The notes under the pieces are model-generated. The model was not told the origin of the DNA. It saw only the letters and a program-made list of their open reading frames with translations, and made no database searches. Below are positions 1 to 6,745 of a DNA stretch of 11,615 nt, one piece after another. The stretch is taken from NCBI GenBank assembly GCA_964415245.1, contig CAYQAJ010000165.1:1-11615 (forward strand), written 5' to 3'. Each line of letters opens with the position of its first letter. Within the stretch, counting starts at the first letter, position 1. This DNA comes from CAYQAJ01 sp964415245 (lineage in GTDB: Bacteria; Planctomycetota; Planctomycetia; Pirellulales; Pirellulaceae). The translations under genes were made by a program, and so were the position numbers.

Positions 1-495
1 CTGCTGCACGATCCCAAGGTGCTACTGCTCGACGAGCCTCTCAGCGGCCTCGACCCGCGAGCCCGCATCGGTATGCGCAACTTGCTCCGCAACCTCGGGC
101 AGATGGGCAAGACGATCATCGTGTCGAGCCACATCCTCCCGGAGCTGGCCGACATCTGCAACAAGATCGGCATCATTGACCAGGGCGTGCTGACAGTAAA
201 CGCGGCGGTCGCCGACGTCATGCGGCAGGTTCGAAGCCGCACGGTGCTGAACGTGGGTGTGGCGGAGAACAACGATGCCGCCGTACGCTTGCTCAACGGA
301 CATGACGGAGTGGAGAGCGTAGAAGCGCGGAACGGGAAAATCGTCGTTACGCTGCGACCCGGCGTCGACGACTACTCCGATCTGCCCACGCTGCTGGTAC
401 AAGCGGGCCACAAGCTCACGCTGTTCCGCGAAGAAGAGGTGACCCTCGAATCGGCCTTCATGGCGCTAACCAAGGGCATGGGCGCCAAGACGTAG
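1..495 (+). CDS. ABC-2-type exporter ATP-binding subunit, 3' part
   Basis: This is the C-terminal part of an ABC transporter ATPase. The frame is open from base 1, so the start, the Walker A motif and probably the signature motif lie upstream of the window. About 164 codons are visible. The Walker B run LLLDEP is at visible residues 8-13, the D-loop SGLD directly follows, and the H-loop (VSSHI) is near residues 40-45. An accessory C-terminal domain of roughly 90 residues ends in LESAFMALTKG, as in ATPases of the CcmA/NatA type that power ABC-2 membrane exporters of drugs, lipids or ions. The subunit would act on the cytoplasmic face of the membrane, hydrolysing ATP for a permease. No permease gene follows: the next gene is convergent, so a partner would have to be upstream or elsewhere. 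The family is secure; the substrate cannot be inferred. Confidence 0.93.
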   Translation: MLHDPKVLLLDEPLSGLDPRARIGMRNLLRNLGQMGKTIIVSSHILPELADICNKIGIIDQGVLTVNAAVADVMRQVRSRTVLNVGVAENNDAAVRLLNGHDGVESVEARNGKIVVTLRPGVDDYSDLPTLLVQAGHKLTLFREEEVTLESAFMALTKGMGAKT

Positions 496-646
496 ATGTG
501 CGGCACCGTCCCGCGGTGCAGTAACCGCGCCAAGCGCGCCCCCCTCTTGCCACGACGCGAGCGGAACCGGTACGCCGGCCGCTTGCGGCCGAGCCCCCTC
601 CCCCATCGCACGTCGACACACGGCCTCGGCGTGAGGCGCGAGCAAC

Positions 647-952
647 TCAGGGGGGTACCGCCTCTTTGACGATTTCTCCCTGGGGGTCCATCACGCCGAC
701 GCGCGTGTCGGCGACAAGACGTAGCGCTTCGGCGATTCCTTCGCGGTTGGTGACCGCCACATAAACGGGCTGGTCGTGGCCGCTCCAGCGGCGAACGCTC
801 TCTTCGAGCGTGGCGGTCGTTTCCACCGCGATTGAGAAACCGTCGGCCTGGATGTCAATCTCGCCGTCGTTCGCACTGGTGTCCAGCTTGGCGCCGTATC
901 GGTACGCAATGCGATTGGCGGTCGCCGTGTGCGCCTTATTCGGTCTGCCCAT
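647..952 (-). CDS. Small conserved-looking protein of unknown function (101 aa)
   Basis: I do not recognise a named family. The start at 952 (ATG) is preceded by a GAGGAC purine stretch about 9 nt upstream. The product has a basic N-terminus (MGRPNKAHTATANRIA), then an alternating hydrophobic/acidic stretch GEIDIQADGFSIAVETT (residues 30-46). A second strand-like segment follows (VYVAVTN, 63-69), then a helix, and a C-terminal hairpin-like VGVMDPQGEIVK (85-96). The order Asp-Gly-strand-Glu resembles the core of PD-(D/E)XK nuclease-like folds. However, the usual ExK is replaced by ETT, so this is only a hint. No signal peptide or membrane segment is visible. It converges on the ABC gene and is separated from its minus-strand neighbour by a 319-bp gap, so it is probably transcribed alone. 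The reading frame is convincing because the sequence is protein-like and far less arginine-rich than the overlapping frames. Confidence 0.72.
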   Translation of the reverse strand: MGRPNKAHTATANRIAYRYGAKLDTSANDGEIDIQADGFSIAVETTATLEESVRRWSGHDQPVYVAVTNREGIAEALRLVADTRVGVMDPQGEIVKEAVPP

Positions 953-1271
953 CCCCTGTCCTCTTCTCGTCCGCTGTCCCCCAAGCAGCGAGATGTCCGG
1001 TTTATGCAGTTCAGTTGATCAAAATGCCTCCTACGTTTCGCAGGGCTCCCTCCGGGCCGGCCAGGGCGCACACCCAGACCAAACCCCATCGCCTTGAAGC
1101 GCGAAGTTATTCCTTCACGCCAACGTCGGTCACTCATTCGTAAATCGAACGGAGAAAGAACTCCTACATCCCGCGGGATCCGCCGGGCGCGTGTCAGGCG
1201 CGCATGCCAGCAACCATCAGCGCGGCGACACGGAACGCGCGCCCGGCGGCGATAAGTGCGGGAAACGGCGC
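953..1271. other. Intergenic region with one inverted repeat, no gene seen
   Basis: This 319-bp stretch lies between the end of the secreted-protein gene and the start of the 101-aa gene, both on the minus strand. All open frames here are short or arginine/proline-rich, as expected for out-of-frame GC-rich DNA. I see no tRNA-like or rRNA-like structure. It contains the 12-bp palindrome ATCCCGCGGGAT (1168-1179) and a 12-bp inverted repeat (1180-1191 with 1238-1249). It should also hold the promoter of the 101-aa gene, but no clear sigma-70-type boxes could be picked out. Confidence 0.5.
1180..1249 (-). repeat. 12-bp inverted repeat downstream of secreted-protein gene
   Basis: CCGCCGGGCGCG at 1180-1191 is perfectly complementary to CGCGCCCGGCGG at 1238-1249, with a 46-nt spacer. 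It begins 23 nt beyond the stop codon of the 366-aa secreted-protein gene, reading on the minus strand. It could form a strong stem at the 3' end of that transcript and limit read-through or protect the mRNA. There is no U-tract after it and the loop is long, so it is not a canonical intrinsic terminator. In GC-rich DNA a 12-bp arm match is uncommon but not decisive. Confidence 0.4.
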
Positions 1272-2372
1272 TTAGGGCAACTCGAACGACCGCAGCTCGA
1301 GCGAACCATCGCTCGCCTTGGTGAGCACGACGGCGTACTGGTCGTTGAGGCGATCCATCTGTTCGATACCCTCCGGCCCGTCGATCTTCTCGAAGGGCTG
1401 ACCGGCGGTTCCTCCGCCTCGCACCGGATCGGTGAGGCCGGCGTTCTCCTCAAGCCGCTCGGTGCTGATCTTCATCAGGCCGCGGGCACTGTTGGCGAGC
1501 AGTAGATACTCCTTGCCGTCCTTTTTATAGACGAACATGTCGAGCGGCTGGTTGTGGTTGCCCAGCTCGGCGACGGTCGTGCCGCGCACCGTCTTTCCGG
1601 ATCCCAGTTCGTCCAGCGGAAGTTTCACCAACGGCGTGCAGGTGAAGCCGGCCAGAAGCGTCGGCTCTCCGTCAACGGTGAAGGGAACGAAGGTGCGAAT
1701 GGGCGCGAAGTCCTCGAACCGGCCGTGCGCCGCGTGGTAGATCTCGATGGTGGTCCCTTTATCTTCGTCCGCAAAGGGGAAGGCCAACTCGCGGACCATC
1801 GACGGCGATTCGCTGGCGGCCAGGCCCGAAACAATCAACTTTCCTTGCATGTAAGCCAAGTCGGTAATCGAATCGTTGCGCGGGTTGCGCCGCTCGCCTT
1901 CACGATTCTCCGGCGCGTTGGACAGCTCAACGCTCAGATGCTCGACGTCTTTGAGCGACAGCGCGCTGAACTTTCCTTCGCCGTCGAGACGAACCAACGC
2001 CCCCGGAGTCGCGTCGCCGGCCGACACCGAAAGGAACACGTTGCCACTCGCCGGATTTACCGCCAGGTCGCGAATGCGCACCTGCTCCGCGTCGGCACCA
2101 AACAGATCGGCGAGCTTCGCCTGCACATCGGACACGCTGACCGCATTCGTCGACGGGTTGTCCTTGGCGTCGCCGGTCGCAATCGCATATACGGTGGCCG
2201 CCTTCGTGTCGCCGACAAAAATAATGCCGTCAGGTCCAAAGGCCAGCGGCCCGGCCGATTTCAGCTCGACGTTTCCCGGTTTTAAGCCCCAGAAATCGTC
2301 GGCTTGGCACAACGGGGCGCAGGCGAGCAAACACGCCGCCATCGCAAATTGCACAGAGGAAAAGAACCGCAT
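1272..2372 (-). CDS. Exported beta-propeller-like protein of unknown function (366 aa)
   Basis: The start at 2372 has an excellent Shine-Dalgarno sequence (AAAGGAGA, 2378-2385) 5 nt upstream. Residues 1-24 form a signal peptide: Arg2, a hydrophobic core, and a probable cleavage after CQA before DDFWGL. LLAC at residues 15-18 also resembles a weak lipobox, so a lipoprotein is possible. The mature part has repeated short strands in the style of NHL/SMP-30 propellers: LAFGPDGIIFVGDT (43-56) followed by a VYAIATGD-type strand, DLAVNPASGNVFLSVSAGD, and ITDLAYMQGKLIVSGLA. Further on come GRFEDFAPIRTFVPF and FVYKKDGKEYLLLANSARGLMKI. No catalytic signature or transmembrane segment beyond the N-terminus is visible. 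It probably acts outside the cytoplasm, in binding or as a scaffold, but no ligand can be named. Its neighbours sit 156 bp upstream and 319 bp downstream, so it is probably monocistronic. Confidence 0.85.
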   Translation of the reverse strand: MRFFSSVQFAMAACLLACAPLCQADDFWGLKPGNVELKSAGPLAFGPDGIIFVGDTKAATVYAIATGDAKDNPSTNAVSVSDVQAKLADLFGADAEQVRIRDLAVNPASGNVFLSVSAGDATPGALVRLDGEGKFSALSLKDVEHLSVELSNAPENREGERRNPRNDSITDLAYMQGKLIVSGLAASESPSMVRELAFPFADEDKGTTIEIYHAAHGRFEDFAPIRTFVPFTVDGEPTLLAGFTCTPLVKLPLDELGSGKTVRGTTVAELGNHNQPLDMFVYKKDGKEYLLLANSARGLMKISTERLEENAGLTDPVRGGGTAGQPFEKIDGPEGIEQMDRLNDQYAVVLTKASDGSLELRSFELP

Positions 2373-2374
2373 CG

Positions 2375-2390
2375 CCGTCTCCTTTCGTCA
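2375..2390 (-). promoter_or_regulatory. Strong ribosome binding site for the secreted-protein gene
   Basis: Read on the minus strand, AAAGGAGA lies 5 nt before the ATG at 2372. It is the best Shine-Dalgarno match on the minus strand of this window, and it fixes the start that yields a complete signal peptide. Confidence 0.7.
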
Positions 2391-2528
2391 CGTTCACGTG
2401 CTGGAAGCTTGCGACGGGCTCGCGAACCGCCTCGCTAAGCCCTCCCGACCCCCATCGAACTAACCCCATAGGTTACACAAATCGCGCCGTATTTCCACCC
2501 ACTGCCCAAAGCATCCGCTCAAAGCCGA

Positions 2529-3041
2529 TTACAGCGCCACAAAAAAACCTAGATGCAGCTCCGCATGCCGGAGATTGATGGCGATCCACTCTTCGTGAGT
2601 TATGTACCCGAACATCGCGTTGCGGATCGTGGGAGCTTCGGTTTCTAGCCGCTTCAGCGCGCGCCGTAGCCGGGAACATGCTTCGTCGACCGGCATCGGG
2701 TCGATCGCATAGGTACCCCCCTCAACGCGTGGAATCTTCAGCCCAGGCGGCATCGGCCCGTAAAGGAACCTTCTCCTCATGAGGCGCGCGATCCACTTGA
2801 TAAAGAACGGCGGCTTCGTGGGCGAACCGTCGTAACTGTACTCGGCCCAGGCAGCCAGGTGGCCCAGTGCCTGCCCCAGCGTCCAGTTCCCCAACGCGTC
2901 GAGTTGACCGGCCTTCTCGGCCGCCACCAGTCGGTCCGCTTCGGCGAGAGCCTCGTCAATCGACTCGAAGCGTAGCATCCGCCGCCCGGCGACTTTGCGC
3001 GTATTGATCGCGCTGGAAGATTCTTCCCGTGCCTTATTCAT
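2529..3041 (-). CDS. DUF1569 / DinB-like four-helix protein (170 aa)
   Basis: The sequence matches the DUF1569 family, a relative of DinB/YfiT-type metal-binding helical bundles that is common in planctomycetes. Family features seen are NTRKVAGRRMLRF near residues 13-25, GNWTLGQALGHLAAW (51-65), and a C-terminal EEWIAINLRHAELHLGFF (150-167). His61, His159 and His163 are spaced like the metal-ligand histidines of DinB folds. The function of DUF1569 is not established; DinB relatives include thiol-dependent transferases and hydrolases. The frame can be extended upstream to 3080, adding 13 residues. I prefer the ATG at 3041 because a G-rich AGGGGG ribosome site precedes it and family members start close to this point. 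The product is cytoplasmic with no signal peptide. The upstream module ends 167 bp away, so co-transcription is possible but not shown. Confidence 0.85.
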   Translation of the reverse strand: MNKAREESSSAINTRKVAGRRMLRFESIDEALAEADRLVAAEKAGQLDALGNWTLGQALGHLAAWAEYSYDGSPTKPPFFIKWIARLMRRRFLYGPMPPGLKIPRVEGGTYAIDPMPVDEACSRLRRALKRLETEAPTIRNAMFGYITHEEWIAINLRHAELHLGFFVAL

Positions 3042-3056
3042 AGGGCACCCCCTATG
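3039..3056 (-). promoter_or_regulatory. Hairpin sequestering ribosome site and start codon of the DUF1569 gene
   Basis: On the minus strand the sequence is CATAGGG GGTG CCCTATG, a perfect 7-bp stem with a 4-nt loop. The last three bases are the proposed ATG start codon, paired with CAT on the other arm. The G-run that would serve as the Shine-Dalgarno sequence is in the left arm and loop. The structure could reduce translation initiation or respond to temperature or a protein. Alternatively it may be a DNA operator, or it could be chance. Confidence 0.4.
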
Positions 3057-3158
3057 GGAAAAGGGGCAGAGAGCCCCCATTGGTCGATCAAGAAGATCGC
3101 GGCAAAACGAAGGCGCATTCTAGCATCGTCGAAACGCTCGAGTCATGCGGCGCCGCCG

Positions 3159-3175
3159 AAAGAAGGCGATTCGCC
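3159..3175 (-). terminator. Weak terminator-like hairpin after the three-gene module
   Basis: On the minus strand, GGCGAATCGCC (3165-3175) can form a 4-bp stem with a 3-nt loop and is followed by TTCTTT (3159-3164). It lies about 33 nt past the stop of the ExeA-like gene, which is where a terminator would be expected. The stem is short and the U-tract interrupted, so this is a weak call. Confidence 0.22.
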
Positions 3176-3208
3176 GCCGAGCGAGACGATCGGGCCACGC
3201 GCGTCGTG

Positions 3209-4135
3209 TCACTCGGGCGTAACAGCGACCAGGTCGTGGGCGATCGCTTCCACTTGAGGGGCGTGGATGCCGTGCTGTTCCTCGGCATAGCCGATAAGCA
3301 GAGCCAAGTCGCACAGCCGATTGATGCGCTGAGGATTGCCGTTGCACAGCGCGTGTACCGAGTCCATCGCCTCGCGATCGAAGATAGGCTGGCGAGCCCC
3401 GGCGGCCGAGAGTCGATGATCGACGTAAGCCAGCGACTCTTCGAGTGTGAACGAGCGCAACAGGCACTTGACCGCCATCCGCGAGTCAAGCTCGGGGAAT
3501 CGCGCCAAAGCCGGCAGCAGCGAAGGCGCGCCTACCAGGATCAACGTCATGGTCGGGCGCGATTCGTGCTCGAAGTTCAGCAGTAGGCGCATCGTTTCAA
3601 GCGATCCGGAAGCAGCCAGCAAATGGGCCTCGTCCACGATCACCACCGCGTGCCGCCTGGCGCGAGCATTTTGCACCAGCGCGCGCTGCAATCGGCGTAC
3701 GCTCTGTTCAACCGGGGGAGCTCGGTCTGCGCTGCGATTCGCCCCGTTGTGCGAACCGTTGCTGATGGAACCATTGCCCCCAGTGCCACCTGTGGATTCA
3801 TCGATGCTGCCAGGGCCGCTTTTGCCGGCTGCACGGGCAACGCCGTCCTCCAGCTCATCGGCCAGGTAGGCGAGAAGTTCGTCCGCCGGCATCTGGGGAA
3901 ACACCAGATGCACGACCGGCGTGTAGGTCTCGCTGAGCTGTTTCGCCAATGCCTGCACGAGCAGTGTCTTGCCCAAACCGGCCGTTCCACAGAGCACGGC
4001 GGCGGCACGGCGGTTTTCCACGGCGTATCGCAGCTTTAAGAGCGCCCCTTGGTGCGAGGCGCCCGGGTAGTAGAAGCGCGAGTCCGATCCGCTTTCGAAG
4101 GGTCGCGTCTCCAGCTTCCAATGTGCTTCGTACAT
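3209..4135 (-). CDS. ExeA-like AAA ATPase (308 aa)
   Basis: This is a cytoplasmic ATPase of the ExeA/GspA type (AAA_22 domain). The family start is clear: MYEAHWKLETRPFE, then FYYPGASHQGALLKLRYAVENRR. Walker A is GTAGLGKT (50-57) and Walker B is VVIVDEAH (164-171). A sensor-1-like LILVGAP follows near 198-204 and a sensor-2-like GNPQRINRL lies at 266-274. Residues about 102-141 are a Gly/Ser/Asn-rich insert that looks like a flexible linker. There is no C-terminal membrane helix or peptidoglycan-binding domain, unlike Aeromonas ExeA; the length and layout are closer to the secretion ATPase of PEP-CTERM/exosortase loci. The gene starts 18 nt after the CpsD-like gene, with only a weak ribosome site (GCGGAT), so translation may depend on coupling. 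It probably remodels or energises an envelope or export complex together with the two upstream products; this is inferred from context. Confidence 0.9.
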   Translation of the reverse strand: MYEAHWKLETRPFESGSDSRFYYPGASHQGALLKLRYAVENRRAAAVLCGTAGLGKTLLVQALAKQLSETYTPVVHLVFPQMPADELLAYLADELEDGVARAAGKSGPGSIDESTGGTGGNGSISNGSHNGANRSADRAPPVEQSVRRLQRALVQNARARRHAVVIVDEAHLLAASGSLETMRLLLNFEHESRPTMTLILVGAPSLLPALARFPELDSRMAVKCLLRSFTLEESLAYVDHRLSAAGARQPIFDREAMDSVHALCNGNPQRINRLCDLALLIGYAEEQHGIHAPQVEAIAHDLVAVTPE

Positions 4136-4153
4136 GGTTGGGATCCGCTCAGC

Positions 4154-5410
4154 TCAGCAAAGGGTCGATGATCGCTCGGCGTTTTGGCGCGACGCGATTG
4201 GTGCGAAGTTTTGGGCAATCGCCAGGGCGTGCACTCCGCTGGCCTGCAACTGCGCAAGTGCTCGGTCGACGTCGGCCTGGCTCTTACGTCGCACGTCGTG
4301 TACGACGAGCGCCACGTCGGCTGCCGTGGCAACGCCGCTCTTCGTAAACATTTCGTCGCCCAGCGGGCCGCCGTCCACCAACACAAGCTCGAAGGCCGAC
4401 GAAAGCTCGACAAGCAGCGCAGGCAGCACCGAAGCGTGTTGGATATCGGATGGCCGTGTCGCCGCCAGATGTTCGGCCTCACTCGATGGCGCGAGCGTCG
4501 CCTGGCCAGCGTGCGACGACGGGTCCGTGGACACACAGGGAAAGATCGTTAGCCCGCTTCCACGCAACGTAATCGCGGCTTCGGCGAGCGGAATCCGGTT
4601 CGCCGCAACGTCGATCCAGCCATGGGGCGAATCGAGTGCGAGCTTGTCGGACAAGGAGGAGTTGGCGGTGTCGGCGTCGACCAGCGCCGTACTAGCGCCG
4701 GCTGTCGAGGCCCAGCGAGCCAAACAGATCGCCAGCGTGGAGCGCCCCTCGCCACGCATGAGCCCCGTGATAACGACGATCTTGCGTCCGCGCCGCGCGG
4801 CCGACAGCAGCTTCTCACCCGCTTGGGCGATATCGTGTTGACTGGCCTGCCATAGACGAAGGCAGCTCGCGGGCCACCGAAGCTCGTCAACCTCCCAAGC
4901 GGCGACAAACGGCTCGGTACGGGCCGTCCGCGCGGTCCGCCCCTTGCCCTGTGAAGGCAAGCGCAACGCGTCGCCCGGCGATGGCAGATGCAAAGTGTCG
5001 TCGTGCGAAGGCGCGCGCGGCGCCTCGGCAACCTCTGCCTCAATGGCCGAGAAAACCGCAGCGGTGTTGCGAGGCGCCGGGATGTCGCCGTGCTTTGCCG
5101 CATCAATGCGAAGCACGACGTCCGGCGCGAGCGTGTCGGTCGAATGCCGCGCAGGGGATGGCCCGACTCGAGCCGCCTCGGAACGTGCGAGACCAGTGTC
5201 GCGCAGCCGCTCCGTCGGCGCCTCCGTATCGGGCCGGTACCACGCGCCGGCATCGTACGCTTCGTCGAGGTTCGTACTCGAACCTCGCTGCAAGCTCAGC
5301 GGCGTCGGATGGCTAGACATTCGAAGGGCGCGCATGGGGCGCGGCGAGGCGGAGGTGTCGTCCGTCCCTTTGCCGTAGGCCTTGATGAATGCTTGATCGG
5401 TTAGGCTCAT
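4154..5410 (-). CDS. CpsD/CapB-like P-loop ATPase with disordered N-terminus (418 aa)
   Basis: The C-terminal half (about 168-400) is a MinD/ParA-related P-loop domain of the bacterial tyrosine-kinase (CpsD/CapB/Wzc) type. Visible motifs are AWEVDELRWP (171-180), a Walker A equivalent GLMRGEGRST (216-225), a Walker A' TALVDADTANSSL (241-253), and a Walker B LVLVDGGPL (342-350). The usual motif is GEGKS/T, but here the invariant Lys is Arg223. The C-terminus (RQNAERSSTLC) has no tyrosine cluster, so normal autophosphorylation is doubtful. Residues 1-165 are rich in Pro, Ser, Ala and charged residues and look disordered; no transmembrane helix is present. The start ATG overlaps the upstream stop as ATGA, indicating translational coupling with the membrane protein. 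CapB-type kinases need a membrane activator, and that upstream protein is the obvious candidate. The domain assignment is firm; kinase activity is unlikely, and nucleotide-switch activity is possible. Confidence 0.85.
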   Translation of the reverse strand: MSLTDQAFIKAYGKGTDDTSASPRPMRALRMSSHPTPLSLQRGSSTNLDEAYDAGAWYRPDTEAPTERLRDTGLARSEAARVGPSPARHSTDTLAPDVVLRIDAAKHGDIPAPRNTAAVFSAIEAEVAEAPRAPSHDDTLHLPSPGDALRLPSQGKGRTARTARTEPFVAAWEVDELRWPASCLRLWQASQHDIAQAGEKLLSAARRGRKIVVITGLMRGEGRSTLAICLARWASTAGASTALVDADTANSSLSDKLALDSPHGWIDVAANRIPLAEAAITLRGSGLTIFPCVSTDPSSHAGQATLAPSSEAEHLAATRPSDIQHASVLPALLVELSSAFELVLVDGGPLGDEMFTKSGVATAADVALVVHDVRRKSQADVDRALAQLQASGVHALAIAQNFAPIASRQNAERSSTLC

Positions 5411-6495
5411 CGTCGCACGTTGAAGGGCACGGTTTCTATGATTCCACGTAACGAGGCAACGCCCGGCTCGCGGGTCTTCGGCTGCCGCTCGGCGGGCTGG
5501 CGTGTGCCTTCGGCGAATCCCGCTCGGCTCACTTTCGGCCCTCCGGAACGATCGTCCGAGGGGAAGAGATACGTGGCCGGGTCGGTGTGTGGATAATCGG
5601 CGGATGGCTGTTCGTAATGCGTCGGCGAGCGGCCATCTCGCGGCAAGGCTGCGATATTGTCTTGGGCGTTACCGGATGATTGCTCGGCGGTGCGAACCAA
5701 GGGCGGCCGGCGCATGTCGTTGCCTGTCGACGGCTGCGCGTTAGGATCGGGAAGAGGACGAATCGCATCGGTGCCGTTGCGCGATGCGGCATCCTTGGCG
5801 ACAGGTTCTGCGGCGACAGGCTTAGCACGACGCGACGCGCGGCCTCCCGCCGGACCCAGCGACGCGCGGTAATGTACAATAACTACGCCGGTAACAATCA
5901 TCAGCCCGAACATCGCCGCCAGAATTGTGGCACGTCGCCGGTTCGACGGGCGGCGGCGAAGCAGCGCTTCCAGCGGGGGAAGGTCGCCGCGCACGGTTGC
6001 GCGAGGCAGTGACGGCGGCCCCTGCGATGCCTCGCGGCTGCGGGGCGGTTGAGGGTGCGTTTCGCGCTGGGACTCGCGGTCCTGTGACGATTTGCCTGGC
6101 TGCTTTGCGTTGTCCGGCTGAGCTGCGGCGTCCGCAGGGGAGCGTGATTCCCGAATTACCGCTTGTTCAGCAGACGCCTTCGGCACCTCGGGTGGGAGTT
6201 TCGAAAGGTCGGGAAGACAAATCAGCACCGGGACGACGCCGACTTCCTCCACTTGCGGATCGGATGCCGTGTCGCGTTCGGCCCATGGCGTTGCGCCCTT
6301 TCGCGCCGGCATCGACTTGGCCTGCGCCGGCGATGTCTCGGCTGCATGCAGGCCGTCTACGCTTGCGGGGGACGTTGTCGTCCCGACGGTGATCCCGGCG
6401 GCCGGCGCTTCGTGCATTGCGTCCCACGCGCCCGTGTCGGCGATAAACGCCCAGGCGGGTGTGGCCAGACTCTCGTCTCGTGGCTCGTCCGACAT
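5407..6495 (-). CDS. Single-pass membrane protein with disordered flanks (362 aa)
   Basis: I do not recognise a named domain. Residues 1-80 are low in complexity. A short hydrophobic patch (VVPVLICLPDLSKLPP) lies at 87-102. Residues 103-165 are polar and Pro/Gln/Arg-rich. DLPPLEALLRRRPSNRRR (171-188) is followed by one transmembrane helix (about 189-208, ILAAMFGLMIVTGVVIV). The remaining 150 residues are again disordered, ending in GVASLRGIIETVPFNVRR. The basic stretch before the helix predicts an N-in, C-out topology. The product is probably the membrane anchor or activator of the P-loop protein encoded directly downstream (ATGA overlap). The ATG at 6495 has AAGG 8 nt upstream; an in-frame ATG at 6513 is nearly as good. 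Extension to 6933 would run through DNA with no protein-like character and is rejected. The frame is supported by the helix, the coupling and the terminal motif. Confidence 0.75.
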   Translation of the reverse strand: MSDEPRDESLATPAWAFIADTGAWDAMHEAPAAGITVGTTTSPASVDGLHAAETSPAQAKSMPARKGATPWAERDTASDPQVEEVGVVPVLICLPDLSKLPPEVPKASAEQAVIRESRSPADAAAQPDNAKQPGKSSQDRESQRETHPQPPRSREASQGPPSLPRATVRGDLPPLEALLRRRPSNRRRATILAAMFGLMIVTGVVIVHYRASLGPAGGRASRRAKPVAAEPVAKDAASRNGTDAIRPLPDPNAQPSTGNDMRRPPLVRTAEQSSGNAQDNIAALPRDGRSPTHYEQPSADYPHTDPATYLFPSDDRSGGPKVSRAGFAEGTRQPAERQPKTREPGVASLRGIIETVPFNVRR

Positions 6496-6671
6496 TTGAC
6501 CGACCTTGGTCATGGCAACAACTCGTCCGATCCGTGGCCAAAGGGCCGACCCGCCCGGGGAGCAACCGCCAAAGCGACCGTGGAAAGGAATCGAGGGAAG
6601 GCGCCTTGGAGCCGATCGGACGCCCACTCCCGCCGATGGGAACCCACGCAAGCGCAGCCTGTGCCCGATAC

Positions 6672-6689
6672 CCCAGCGCATGCGCTGGG
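6672..6689. repeat. Perfect 18-bp palindrome, candidate operator
   Basis: CCCAGCGCATGCGCTGGG equals its own reverse complement over all 18 bases. With no spacer it suits a dimeric DNA-binding protein better than an RNA hairpin. It lies 196 bp before the metH start and 177 bp before the start of the divergent module, so it could serve either. No regulator can be named. Confidence 0.45.
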
Positions 6690-6745
6690 CGCGGCGGGGG
6701 CGAACGCCAGGAGTGTTATCGGTTTCGGTTACATCGATCTTGAGC

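Noticed and set aside
576..591. CGGCCG CTTG CGGCCG hairpin between the convergent ABC and 101-aa genes as a bidirectional terminator
   Set aside because: Stem of only 6 bp with no T-tract on either side; such self-complementary GC blocks are common by chance here.
691..1137. Minus-strand frame of 148 codons overlapping the 101-aa gene, with an AGGAGG near 1024-1029
   Set aside because: The AGGAGG lies in the middle of this frame rather than before its start, and the product is Arg-rich. The overlapping 101-aa frame is far more protein-like.
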